From an uncultured Clostridia bacterium (lineage in GTDB: Bacteria; Bacillota; Clostridia; Oscillospirales; Ruminococcaceae): 11,226 nt of DNA. Positions 1 through 7,418 of this stretch are shown piece after piece (the first letter of the stretch is position 1; each line of letters starts with the position of its first letter). Position numbers and translations under genes: made by a program. Location: NCBI GenBank assembly GCA_947176675.1, contig CAMWRN010000057.1, positions 1 through 11,226 of the forward strand, read 5' to 3'. The notes under the pieces were generated by a model, which saw only the letters and a list, made by a program, of their open reading frames with translations, had not been told where the DNA came from and ran no database searches.

Positions 1-150
1 TTTCTGACCGAAGTAAGCGTCATCGCATACCTCGTCGAAAAGCGCTCCAAGAGGGCCGTCGCCCTCCTTTTTCCCGACAGTGGATGAGAAGCTGTGTATC
101 GTAGGAGGATTTTCCATAAGGAAAGTATTGCGGGTAATTTTTTTCGCCAT
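1..150 (-). CDS. spoVAD: SpoVAD, N-terminal 50 residues (runs off the left edge)
   Basis: Reading leftward from ATG at 150-148, the frame stays open to the window edge (50 codons). The protein starts MAKKITRNTFLMENPP and continues with a segment around residues 30-45 containing KKEGDGPLGALFDE. This matches the conserved N-terminus of stage V sporulation protein AD (KxxGPLGxxFD region), which I recognise from Bacillus and clostridial SpoVAD. The family is thiolase-fold-like. It belongs to the SpoVA complex in the spore inner membrane, which moves Ca-dipicolinate into and out of the spore. An AAGGAG ribosome binding site lies 8 nt before the start. Usually spoVAC comes directly before spoVAD. 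Here the upstream neighbour is a tetR gene with its own terminator, so spoVAD appears to be first in its transcription unit. About 290 residues are outside the window. Confidence 0.9.
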   Translation of the reverse strand, partial: MAKKITRNTFLMENPPTIHSFSSTVGKKEGDGPLGALFDEVCDDAYFGQK

Positions 151-186
151 AGCAAGCGCTCCTTTTCGTGTGATTTACGCTTGCAA

Positions 187-215
187 TAGTTTTCCCGATA
201 AACCGCAGGATATGC
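187..215 (-). promoter_or_regulatory. Possible sigma-G-type promoter for spoVAD
   Basis: On the minus strand, GCATA (215-211) fits the sigma-G -35 consensus GHATR. It is followed after 17 nt by AAAACTA (193-187), which matches five of seven positions of CATWHTA. This is the expected sigma factor for SpoVA genes, but the -10 lacks the leading C, so the call is tentative. Confidence 0.35.
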
Positions 216-245
216 GAAGTGTTTAAAAAATAAAAAACAAAAAGT

Positions 246-302
246 CCCTTATGAAAAAGGTCCGCCGGTCTTTCAAGGCTGGCGAATCTTTTGCATAAGA
301 GG
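246..302 (-). terminator. Intrinsic terminator downstream of tetR
   Basis: A long imperfect hairpin pairs CTTATG (248-253) with CATAAG (294-299). An inner stem CGCCGG..(263-269)/..TGGCG (279-284) closes around a loop near 271-277. Read leftward, the stem is followed by a long T-rich tract (complement of 228-243), which is the signature of a rho-independent terminator for the minus-strand tetR. It separates tetR from spoVAD. Confidence 0.7.
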
Positions 303-325
303 TGATTTGGTTTTACTTAAAAATT

Positions 326-886
326 TTATTTTGCAAAACCCGTATTCTTTATAATGATACTCTCAATATAGCATATCAGCTTTTCTGAGGATATATTCAG
401 TTCATTTAATATGTACTTCTCCAGCAGTCCGCTGACCGCCATAGAATAAAACATTATATTAAACTCAAGCTCTTCTTCCGAAATTTCCATCTCCGATACA
501 GGCGCACAGGCACTTATAACTTTCCTTATAAGACGTTCCGTACTGTCGGAAAATGTTTTTTTAAGCGTACGGTGTCCCATTGAATTAAGCAGGGACACGC
601 ACATATCGTTGTTCTCATCAATATAGTTTATAAGCGAACTGACGCTTTTTTTCCAGTCGAAAGGTTCCTCGTCAAAGCCGAGAATGACCTCCGCTTCGTT
701 TCGGAAACACCAGTTGGCAAGATCAAATATATCTTCAAAATGATAGTAAAATGTCTGGCGGTTCACGCTGCAGTCTTCCGAAAGCTCGGTAACGGTAATT
801 TTATCAAAAGGCATACAAGCAATACGTTTTTTCAAGGCTTCGGAAAACTGTTTTTTCATAGAAAGCGTTATTTCCCTGTTAGGCAT
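326..886 (-). CDS. TetR/AcrR-family transcriptional regulator
   Basis: The protein has 186 aa. The start is set at ATG 886-884 (MPNREITLSMKK...) because AAAGGAGA lies 7 nt upstream at 894-901. The longer frame from 928 includes this ribosome binding site and is unlikely. Residues ~28-56 form the TetR helix-turn-helix (KITVTELSEDCSVNRQTFYY, then HFEDIFDLANW), the DhaS-like variant that typically pairs with a short TetR_C_8-type ligand domain. The rest (~70-186) is helical and diverged, as usual for the ligand and dimer domain, so no ligand can be named. It is transcribed divergently from the MMPL/GLUG operon, and a 26-bp palindrome lies between them. The simplest role is a repressor of that operon and of itself, released by a small molecule. 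The DNA-binding assignment is firm; the target is inferred from position. Confidence 0.92.
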   Translation of the reverse strand: MPNREITLSMKKQFSEALKKRIACMPFDKITVTELSEDCSVNRQTFYYHFEDIFDLANWCFRNEAEVILGFDEEPFDWKKSVSSLINYIDENNDMCVSLLNSMGHRTLKKTFSDSTERLIRKVISACAPVSEMEISEEELEFNIMFYSMAVSGLLEKYILNELNISSEKLICYIESIIIKNTGFAK

Positions 887-926
887 TGGTCTTTCTCCTT
901 TGCATACATTATAACTATATATCAGC

Positions 927-955
927 ATTATACCATATTGCGCCGTAGATTTCTA
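927..955 (-). promoter_or_regulatory. Predicted tetR promoter
   Basis: On the minus strand a perfect TATAAT (932-927) lies 17 nt from TAGAAA (955-950), which matches four of six -35 positions. The -35 element overlaps the left edge of the palindrome at 953-978, as expected for autorepression. A second TATAAT at 913-908 is closer to the ribosome binding site and is less likely. Confidence 0.55.
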
Positions 956-978
956 TACACTTTTGCAAATTTGTATAG
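953..978. promoter_or_regulatory. 26-bp palindromic operator candidate for the TetR regulator
   Basis: The arms CTATACA (953-959) and TGTATAG (972-978) are exact inverted repeats around the palindromic core TTTGCAAA (962-969). Only two base pairs (960/971 and 961/970) break the dyad, so 22 of 26 positions are symmetric. Size and symmetry suit a TetR dimer (or pair of dimers). The site overlaps the predicted -35 elements of both divergent promoters. Binding by the neighbouring TetR is inferred. Confidence 0.75.
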
Positions 979-989
979 CATTTTATACA
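962..989 (+). promoter_or_regulatory. Predicted promoter of the MMPL/GLUG operon
   Basis: TTTGCA (962-967) and TATACA (984-989) are separated by 16 nt. Each is only a partial consensus match. The -35 and most of the spacer lie inside the palindrome at 953-978, so bound TetR would block polymerase. A start near 996 would leave a leader of about 78 nt before TTG 1074. Confidence 0.45.
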
Positions 990-1057
990 GTCGGGAGGTA
1001 TTGTATATTGAAAATAAATTTGATTTGGTCTACAATTACAATATTCAACAATAACCG

Positions 1058-1081
1058 AAAGGAGAAGATATGCTTGTCTGA
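1058..1081 (+). promoter_or_regulatory. Ribosome binding site with ATG mini-ORF overlapping the TTG start
   Basis: AAAGGAG (1058-1064) sits 5 nt before an ATG at 1070 that reads only three codons (ATG CTT GTC) before TGA at 1079-1081. The same site lies 9 nt before TTG 1074, which opens the transporter frame. The TTG is therefore either the real start overlapping a tiny decoy ORF, or a one-base insertion (c1073) has taken an original ATG out of frame. Confidence 0.6.
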
Positions 1082-3602
1082 AAGCGCTGCTTTAAAAAAC
1101 AAAGATATCCTTGACGGGGACTGCGAAAACGACAGCTTTATGTATAAGCTTGCATCCTTTATCGTGGACAAAAGAAATCTGTTTTTCCTGCTGTTTATTT
1201 TCGCTCTGATCTTCTGCGTTTTCGCCAAAGACTGGGTAAACGTTGAGGACGATATCACCACCTATCTTTCCGAGGAGACCGAGACCCGTAAAGGTCTTAC
1301 CCTTATGGACGAGGAATTCGTTACCTACGGTTCGGCTTCCGTAATGGTATCGAACGTGACCTATAAAACAGCCGAAAAGCTTGCGGATGATATCCGCGAT
1401 ATAAACGGTGTCTCGGCGGTGGAATTCGACGAGACGGAGGAGCACTACAAAAACACCTATGCCATGTTTTCCGTCACCTTTGAAGGCGAAGAAACCGACG
1501 ATATCAGCGTAAACGCCATAAACAAAATACGTGAGGAACTGGCGGACTACGACCTTTACATTTCAAGCACTGTAGGAAACGACAGCTCCGCCCAGCTTGC
1601 CGCGGAAATGCAGACCGTTACTCTTATTGCAGCGGTCATCATCGTTGCCGTGGTGCTGTTCACTTCGAGAGCGTACGCGGAGCTTCCCGTACTTATTATG
1701 ACATTCGGCGCGGCGGCTGTACTGAATATGGGTACTAACTTTCTTTTGGGAACTATCTCCTTTATTTCGGACTCCGTAACCATAGTTCTGCAGCTTGCCC
1801 TTGCCATTGACTACGCAATAATCCTTATCCACCGTTACAGCGAGGAGCACGAGCATCTTCCCGCCCGCGAAGCCTGCATAGCCGCTTTGAGCAAAGCTAT
1901 ACCCGAAATTTCCTCCAGCAGCCTTACCACCATTTCGGGACTTATCGCCCTTGCCTTTATGCAGTTCAAAATAGGCGCAGACCTTGCTGTTGTGCTTATA
2001 AAAGCAATATTCCTGAGCCTGCTGTCGGTGTTCACTCTTATGCCGGGACTTATCATGCTGTTCAACAAGCTTATTGACAAGACAGTCCATAAAAATTTTG
2101 TGCCGTCCATTTCCGCTGTGGGAAAGTTTGCCTATGCTACAAAATATATCATACCTCCCGTTTTTGTTATTCTTATGGCTGCGGGATTTATCTTTTCCAG
2201 CAGCTGCCCGTACTGCTACGGAACCTCTGATCTGGAGACGGCGAGAAAAAGCGAGTCAAAGATCGCCGAGGAAAAGATCAGGGATAATTTCGGTTCGTCC
2301 AACCTTATGGCTCTTATCGTGCCGTCGGGGGATTACGAAAGCGAGGGAAAGCTTATTGCCGAGCTGGAAAAATGTCCGCAGGTAGATTCGGTAATGGGTC
2401 TTGCCAATATCGAAGCAATGGACGGCTACGTGCTTACCGACAAGCTTACCCCACGTCAGTTCTCTGAGCTTGCGGAGCTTGACTTTGAGGTGGCGAAGAT
2501 ATTGTACGCCGCCTATGCCGTGAGCGAGGAAAACTACGGCGAGGTTGTAAACGGTCTGGACGCTTACGGAGTTCCGCTCATAGATATGTTCCTCTTTACA
2601 TACGACGAGGTCCAGAAGGGATATGTTACCCTTGACGATGAGCTTATGGACACCCTCACTGAGCTGAACGACACTCTCACCGACGCTGTTCTCCAGCTCA
2701 GAAGCGATAACTACAGCCGTATGCTTGTTTATGTAAATCTTCCCGAGGAGGGCGAGGAGACCTTTGATTTCCTCGGTACTATTCACGAGATCGCCGCCAA
2801 GTATTACCCCGAAAATGTTTATGTTGTGGGCAATTCCACCAGCGATTACGATCTTTCCACTTCCTTTGTGAATGATAACCTTATCATCAGCATTTTGTCC
2901 GCGCTGTTCGTAATAATCATTCTGCTCTTTACATTCAAATCGGCGGGACTTCCTGTGCTGCTCATCGCAGTCATTCAGGGAAGTATCTGGATAAATTTTT
3001 CATTCCCTTACCTGGAATCTACAAACCTTTTCTTCCTCAGCTACCTTATCGTAAACTCCATTCAGATGGGTGCGAACATCGACTACGCTATCGTTATCTC
3101 CAGCCGCTATATGGAGCTTAAACAGGAAATGCCGATAAAGAAAGCCATTACCGAGACCCTCAATCAGGCTTTCCCCACCATAATTACTTCGGGTGCTATC
3201 CTTGCCGCAGCGGGAATACTGATAGGTCAGCTCTCCTCCGACGGAACTATTTCTTCCATCGGTGTTTGTCTGGGACGGGGCACTATTATATCCATCGTGC
3301 TTGTTATGGGAATACTCCCCCAGATACTGCTTTTGGGCGACACTATCATCGAGCGCACTTCATTTACAATTAAAAAGTCCGAACGCACTCATCTTTCAAA
3401 CAACCGCATGGTTGTAAGCGGACTTATCCACGGAAACATCAACGGCAGAGTTGAAGGCTACATAAAGGCTGTTATAGTTGGCGACGTTGACGCAAGGATC
3501 GAAAACCCAAGAGGCGAAGCCGTTCAAACTCTTGCGGACGAATCCCCCGATACAATGGATTTCTTTGAGGAAAAGGAGGCGGAAAAGCTTGAGACCGTAT
3601 AG
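1074..3602 (+). CDS. MMPL/RND-family membrane transporter
   Basis: The protein has 842 aa from TTG 1074 (MSESAALKNKD...). It has two RND halves: TM1 ~35-53, an extracytoplasmic domain ~54-180, TM2-6 ~182-330, TM7 ~358-378, a second extracytoplasmic domain ~380-600, and TM8-12 ~603-756. Each half keeps the RND proton-relay Asp-Tyr pair, in AIDYAIILIHRY (D246, TM4) and ANIDYAIVISSRY (D670, TM10), in line with the DY pairs of MmpL3. Proton-driven export of a lipid or hydrophobic compound is therefore likely; the substrate cannot be read from sequence. The cytoplasmic tail (~757-842) is unusual: residues 783-810 are seven tetrapeptides of the form [G/A]-x-[I/V]-x, resembling a bactofilin-like beta-helix. 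The next gene starts inside this one, 14 nt before its end. An alternative TTG at 1008 follows GGGAGG but falls close to the predicted transcription start. Confidence 0.95.
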   Translation: MSESAALKNKDILDGDCENDSFMYKLASFIVDKRNLFFLLFIFALIFCVFAKDWVNVEDDITTYLSEETETRKGLTLMDEEFVTYGSASVMVSNVTYKTAEKLADDIRDINGVSAVEFDETEEHYKNTYAMFSVTFEGEETDDISVNAINKIREELADYDLYISSTVGNDSSAQLAAEMQTVTLIAAVIIVAVVLFTSRAYAELPVLIMTFGAAAVLNMGTNFLLGTISFISDSVTIVLQLALAIDYAIILIHRYSEEHEHLPAREACIAALSKAIPEISSSSLTTISGLIALAFMQFKIGADLAVVLIKAIFLSLLSVFTLMPGLIMLFNKLIDKTVHKNFVPSISAVGKFAYATKYIIPPVFVILMAAGFIFSSSCPYCYGTSDLETARKSESKIAEEKIRDNFGSSNLMALIVPSGDYESEGKLIAELEKCPQVDSVMGLANIEAMDGYVLTDKLTPRQFSELAELDFEVAKILYAAYAVSEENYGEVVNGLDAYGVPLIDMFLFTYDEVQKGYVTLDDELMDTLTELNDTLTDAVLQLRSDNYSRMLVYVNLPEEGEETFDFLGTIHEIAAKYYPENVYVVGNSTSDYDLSTSFVNDNLIISILSALFVIIILLFTFKSAGLPVLLIAVIQGSIWINFSFPYLESTNLFFLSYLIVNSIQMGANIDYAIVISSRYMELKQEMPIKKAITETLNQAFPTIITSGAILAAAGILIGQLSSDGTISSIGVCLGRGTIISIVLVMGILPQILLLGDTIIERTSFTIKKSERTHLSNNRMVVSGLIHGNINGRVEGYIKAVIVGDVDARIENPRGEAVQTLADESPDTMDFFEEKEAEKLETV
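3573..3591 (+). promoter_or_regulatory. Ribosome binding site inside the MMPL gene that fixes the TTG start of the GLUG gene
   Basis: AAGGAGG (3573-3579) lies within the last codons of the transporter, 9 nt before TTG 3589. It is a near-perfect anti-Shine-Dalgarno match. It places the downstream start inside the transporter's reading frame and suggests translational coupling of the two genes. Confidence 0.75.
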
Positions 3603-6600
3603 TATTTCAAAAAGACTTGCAGCGTTTCTTACCGCGGCGTGCCTTTGCCTTTCGGTCACGGAAATACCTTCGATTGCCATGCAGTCGGCGGCGGAAACAC
3701 CCGTCAGCCTTACGGCAAATTCCGAGGGTGTAATCGAAATATCCACCGCCGAGGAATTTCTGGCATTTGCGGAAAGCTGCGTTCTTGACAGCAATTCCGA
3801 GGGAAAACGGTATCTTCTTACCGCTGACATCAATATTAACGGCTGCGTGACAGTACCCTCATTCGGAGGTATTTTCGACGGAGGAGGTCACACTTTAGGC
3901 GGTCTCATGCTGAATGCCGGCGGATCAGCGCAGGGTTTGTTCAGATATGTTGAAAAAGAGGGCGTGGTAAAAAATCTTAACGTTTCGGGAACTGTCGCAC
4001 CGAGCGGCAGCGCTGAAAAGTGCGGCGGAATTGCCGGTGTGAACCGCGGCAGGATAATAAACTGTAATTTCAGCGGCGCGGTAAAAGGCAGCTCCGACTG
4101 CGGAGGCATCGCCGGCGTAAATGAGATCAGCGGTCTTATTGCAAACTGTGAATCCCGCGGAGCAGTTCAGGCGCGTAATTTTGCGGGCGGCGTCACGGGC
4201 GAGAACTTCGGTACGGTACTCCACTGCACAAATAATATGTCGGTAAACACCAATGCCTACGACGAGCCTGTGGATCTGGAAAATCTCAACATTGACGAGC
4301 TGTACTCTCCCGAGCAGGTGGCTGACATCACAGACGCGGGCGGGATCGCGGGATATTCAAGCGGCTCCGTTCAGGGCTGCATAAACGATGGGAATGTAGG
4401 TTATCCCCACGTGGGCTACAACATCGGCGGAATAATCGGCAGACAGGACGGTTACGTAAGCTGCTGCGTGAATTACGGAACAGTCAACGGCAGAAAGGAT
4501 ACCGCGGGTATCGTCGGTCAGGCGGAGCCTCATTTCTCGCTGCTGTTTTCGGAGAGGACATTGTCAAAGCTCCGCCAGCAGCTTGAAGAGCTTAACACGA
4601 TCATCGACGGAACGGTAACCGATGCGGAGAACCGCTCCGACATAGTATCCTCAAACAATGATGATATTCTCAATAAGCTCAGCGAGATACGCGCGGGTAC
4701 GGACAGCTTCCTTGACGAAACTGACAGGATTATCAATGCGGACGTGGATTCGCTGAACGAATTAAGCTCCCGCGTGTCCGACCTGATAGACATGGCTGCA
4801 CCCGCGGCGGACAGTTTTACAAACGCCTCCGATCTTCTGACCGAATCGCTGGAGGACTTGGGTGAAGCGGTCAGACTTCTTGACGAAGCGGGAGATCAAG
4901 CCGGAGAGGGACTTGACGTACTTTTCCCCATACTGGACAGACTTTCCGAGGTAACGGATAATATGACTGCGGCAGGAAACTCAGTGGACAGCGGTCTTGA
5001 AGCATTACAGAGGGGGCTTGGCGACGAAGAAGTAATGAGAGCCGCTCTCAACAATCTGAGCGTGGACTTTCAAAGTCTGAGCGCGGCGTTAAACAATCTT
5101 TCGGTATCGGCTTCCTCGGCAGTAAGTTCTCTGGACAGCTTTAAATCTTCTCCCGAATATGCGGCAGCAAGAGAAAATATCGTAAACCAGCTTGACCGTT
5201 TGGCGGATGTATCGGCTAATTTTTCCGACGGACTCAAAAATTCGGAAAGTTCTTTCCAAGCTATAGCCGATCTTATGGCAATGGGTGAATACGATCCTTC
5301 CGCGTATTCGTATTATGTTCAAGAGATACTGAATAATTTTTCAAACGGCTCGATAAGCGACATATTTGACTGCACAGCTGCTATTACTTCCTCTGTTTCG
5401 GACTTGGTGGGATCTCAGGCGGCAAAGGATCTGAGGGACGTTCTCAAAGCTGTTTCGGGAAACGTTCCCGGCGAGCTTGATAATCTGGGCGCTGCGGGAC
5501 AGAGTATTTCAAATGACGCTGGAACTATCTCGGACAATACCGATATAACCTCTCTTTACGATTTTATCAGGTACATAAGAGAGGCCAACGGCGAGCTTTC
5601 CGATTCAGCAGACCCTGTGGGTAACATGATAAAAGCGGTGCAGGATTCCTCGGAGTATTTCGACGAAGCAGGAGCCTCCGCTGTTGCCGCTGCTGCCGAA
5701 GCCTCGGACGCAGCGCAAAAGGCTTCCGAAGCATCTGACAACGTTTCGGCAGGCTTCGGCCAGATAACAGCTATCCTTGATTATTTTGCGGGAATGGACA
5801 AAATAACCTTTACGGGAGCGGACGACAGCTTTATCCGGTCAAGAGACGATCTTTCGAAACTTACGGGAGATGTTCTCGACCTGTGCTCCGAACTTAACGA
5901 AAACGCGGACGGAACGATAACCCTGCTTGCTGAGGACTTCCGAAAAATAAACGACAAGGCCTCCGAGGTCAGGGATACCCTGCTCGACCTTGCGGACGAA
6001 ATGTCTTCCACCTCAACGGATATTTCCGACTACACCGAGGATATCTCATCGAAGGATACTGCGGGACGTTCCGACGGAAAGATCGCCGAATGTACGAATT
6101 ACGGTCAGATAAACGGCGATGTAAACGTGGGCGGCATTGCGGGAGCAATGGCAATAGAGTACGACTTCGACCCCGAGGGCGATATTGAGACTATCGGAGA
6201 GCGTTCTCTCGATTTTATGTATCAGACAAAAACCGTTGTCCGCGACAGCGTTAATTACGGCGAGGTCATCTCCAAAAAGAACTGTGCGGGAGGTATTGCG
6301 GGCTATATGAAAACAGGCTGCCTTATAAGCTGCGCGGGTCTCGGAAACGTAAGCTCCGGAGACGGAAACTATGTGGGCGGTGTTGCAGGACAGTCCGAAG
6401 CGGCTATATTCGGGTGCAGCGCCAAGTGCCGCGTAAGCGGACTCACTTTTGTCGGAGGCATTGCAGGCGAAGCAAACGATATCGTTGACTGCCGCGGATT
6501 TGCCGTCATAGAACGGGGAGACGAAAAAGTCGGCGCGATAGCGGGAGTCTGTACAGGAGACTTTGAGGGCAACACATTTATTGAAAGCGTTCTGAACGGC

Positions 6601-7320
6601 GAGGACGGTTCAAAGACTATTGGCGGCGTGGACGGAATAAGCTACAGCGGAAAAGCATATCCGGTAAACTATAACTATATGCTTAGGCTTGACAACGTTC
6701 CCGACGCGTTCGGAACTCTTACGCTGACGTTCAAAGCAGATGACGAAACCGTGGGCGAGATAGAGTGCGGCTACGGCGAAAACGTGCCCGAAAGCAAGCT
6801 TCCGCAGATACCCGAAAAGGAGGGCTGCTTTGCGGAATGGGAAGAGTTCAGCTTTGAGGAGATAACCTTCGGCGCGGAAATAAAGGCTGTCTATAAACCG
6901 TTTGTGACCTCTTTGTCCTCGATAGAACTTCGGAAAAACGGACTGCCCATAATTATTGCCGAGGGCAATTTCACCGACAGCGACAAGCTTACCGCTTTAT
7001 CCGGAGCGGGAGCAGGCTATGTCAGCTCTGATATATGGACGGTAAAACTTCCCGACGACGGAAGCACGTCTCACACTGTAAGATATCTGCCCGAAACAGA
7101 ACTAAAAAAAGCAGTGGTATCAATCACCGAAAACGGGATCTCAAGAATTGCCGAAACCGAAACGGACGGCAGCTATCTTGTCTTTGAAGTAAACGGCGGA
7201 AGCTTTGACCTGACTATAACGGAAAAGCCGTTCCCGGTTTATATCGTTATAGCAGCTGCTGCGGCAGCGGCAGTTATTGCAGCGACAGTTGTTATAATTA
7301 TGAAAAAGAAGAAAAAATGA
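3589..7320 (+). CDS. GLUG-repeat surface protein with a large helical insertion and C-terminal membrane anchor
   Basis: The protein has 1243 aa from TTG 3589, chosen because a strong ribosome binding site precedes it and a signal peptide follows at once (RPYSISKRLAAFLTAACLCL, cleavage probably near residue 30-36). Residues ~48-140 form the usual GLUG lead-in (GIFDGGGHTLGGL). Six GLUG-type repeats follow at ~146-311 (GGIAGVN twice, GGVTGEN, GGIAGYS, GGIIGRQ, AGIVGQA). Residues ~315-825 are a long Ser/Asp/Asn/Leu-rich helical or coiled-coil segment, superficially like YhgE or MCP ectodomain helices. GLUG repeats resume at ~847-1020. Next come beta-rich modules (~1032-1205), a TM helix (~1216-1239) and a KKKKK end. 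The architecture is that of a membrane-anchored extracellular protein. Cysteines sit beside several repeats, so disulfides or a cysteine ladder are possible. The 14-nt overlap with the MMPL gene suggests an extracellular partner of that exporter. Its function is unknown. Confidence 0.9.
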   Translation: MRPYSISKRLAAFLTAACLCLSVTEIPSIAMQSAAETPVSLTANSEGVIEISTAEEFLAFAESCVLDSNSEGKRYLLTADININGCVTVPSFGGIFDGGGHTLGGLMLNAGGSAQGLFRYVEKEGVVKNLNVSGTVAPSGSAEKCGGIAGVNRGRIINCNFSGAVKGSSDCGGIAGVNEISGLIANCESRGAVQARNFAGGVTGENFGTVLHCTNNMSVNTNAYDEPVDLENLNIDELYSPEQVADITDAGGIAGYSSGSVQGCINDGNVGYPHVGYNIGGIIGRQDGYVSCCVNYGTVNGRKDTAGIVGQAEPHFSLLFSERTLSKLRQQLEELNTIIDGTVTDAENRSDIVSSNNDDILNKLSEIRAGTDSFLDETDRIINADVDSLNELSSRVSDLIDMAAPAADSFTNASDLLTESLEDLGEAVRLLDEAGDQAGEGLDVLFPILDRLSEVTDNMTAAGNSVDSGLEALQRGLGDEEVMRAALNNLSVDFQSLSAALNNLSVSASSAVSSLDSFKSSPEYAAARENIVNQLDRLADVSANFSDGLKNSESSFQAIADLMAMGEYDPSAYSYYVQEILNNFSNGSISDIFDCTAAITSSVSDLVGSQAAKDLRDVLKAVSGNVPGELDNLGAAGQSISNDAGTISDNTDITSLYDFIRYIREANGELSDSADPVGNMIKAVQDSSEYFDEAGASAVAAAAEASDAAQKASEASDNVSAGFGQITAILDYFAGMDKITFTGADDSFIRSRDDLSKLTGDVLDLCSELNENADGTITLLAEDFRKINDKASEVRDTLLDLADEMSSTSTDISDYTEDISSKDTAGRSDGKIAECTNYGQINGDVNVGGIAGAMAIEYDFDPEGDIETIGERSLDFMYQTKTVVRDSVNYGEVISKKNCAGGIAGYMKTGCLISCAGLGNVSSGDGNYVGGVAGQSEAAIFGCSAKCRVSGLTFVGGIAGEANDIVDCRGFAVIERGDEKVGAIAGVCTGDFEGNTFIESVLNGEDGSKTIGGVDGISYSGKAYPVNYNYMLRLDNVPDAFGTLTLTFKADDETVGEIECGYGENVPESKLPQIPEKEGCFAEWEEFSFEEITFGAEIKAVYKPFVTSLSSIELRKNGLPIIIAEGNFTDSDKLTALSGAGAGYVSSDIWTVKLPDDGSTSHTVRYLPETELKKAVVSITENGISRIAETETDGSYLVFEVNGGSFDLTITEKPFPVYIVIAAAAAAAVIAATVVIIMKKKKK

Positions 7321-7357
7321 TCTTACACCTGCGCTTGCTTTAAGATAAATACGTCGA

Positions 7358-7387
7358 AAAACCGCTCGTCGATTGACGGGCGGTTTT
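7358..7387. terminator. Bidirectional intrinsic terminator between convergent genes
   Basis: A 13-bp stem (7358-7370 with 7375-7387, one G-U pair when read rightward) closes on the tetraloop GATT. A T-run follows on each strand (7384-7387 rightward; complement of 7357-7361 leftward). It lies 38 nt after the GLUG gene and 31 nt beyond the stop of the leftward gene at 7419, so it can end both transcripts. Confidence 0.85.
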
Positions 7388-7418
7388 ATCATGCAATATG
7401 AAAAAATATGGGACAATA

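Noticed and set aside
887..928. 14-residue N-terminal extension of the TetR protein
   Set aside because: It contains the ribosome binding site for the ATG at 886 and does not resemble the family's N-terminus.
1008..1073. Alternative TTG start of the transporter after GGGAGG
   Set aside because: The predicted transcription start (~996) would remove or truncate that ribosome binding site, and the extension is unlike MMPL N-termini. It is not excluded if transcription starts further upstream.
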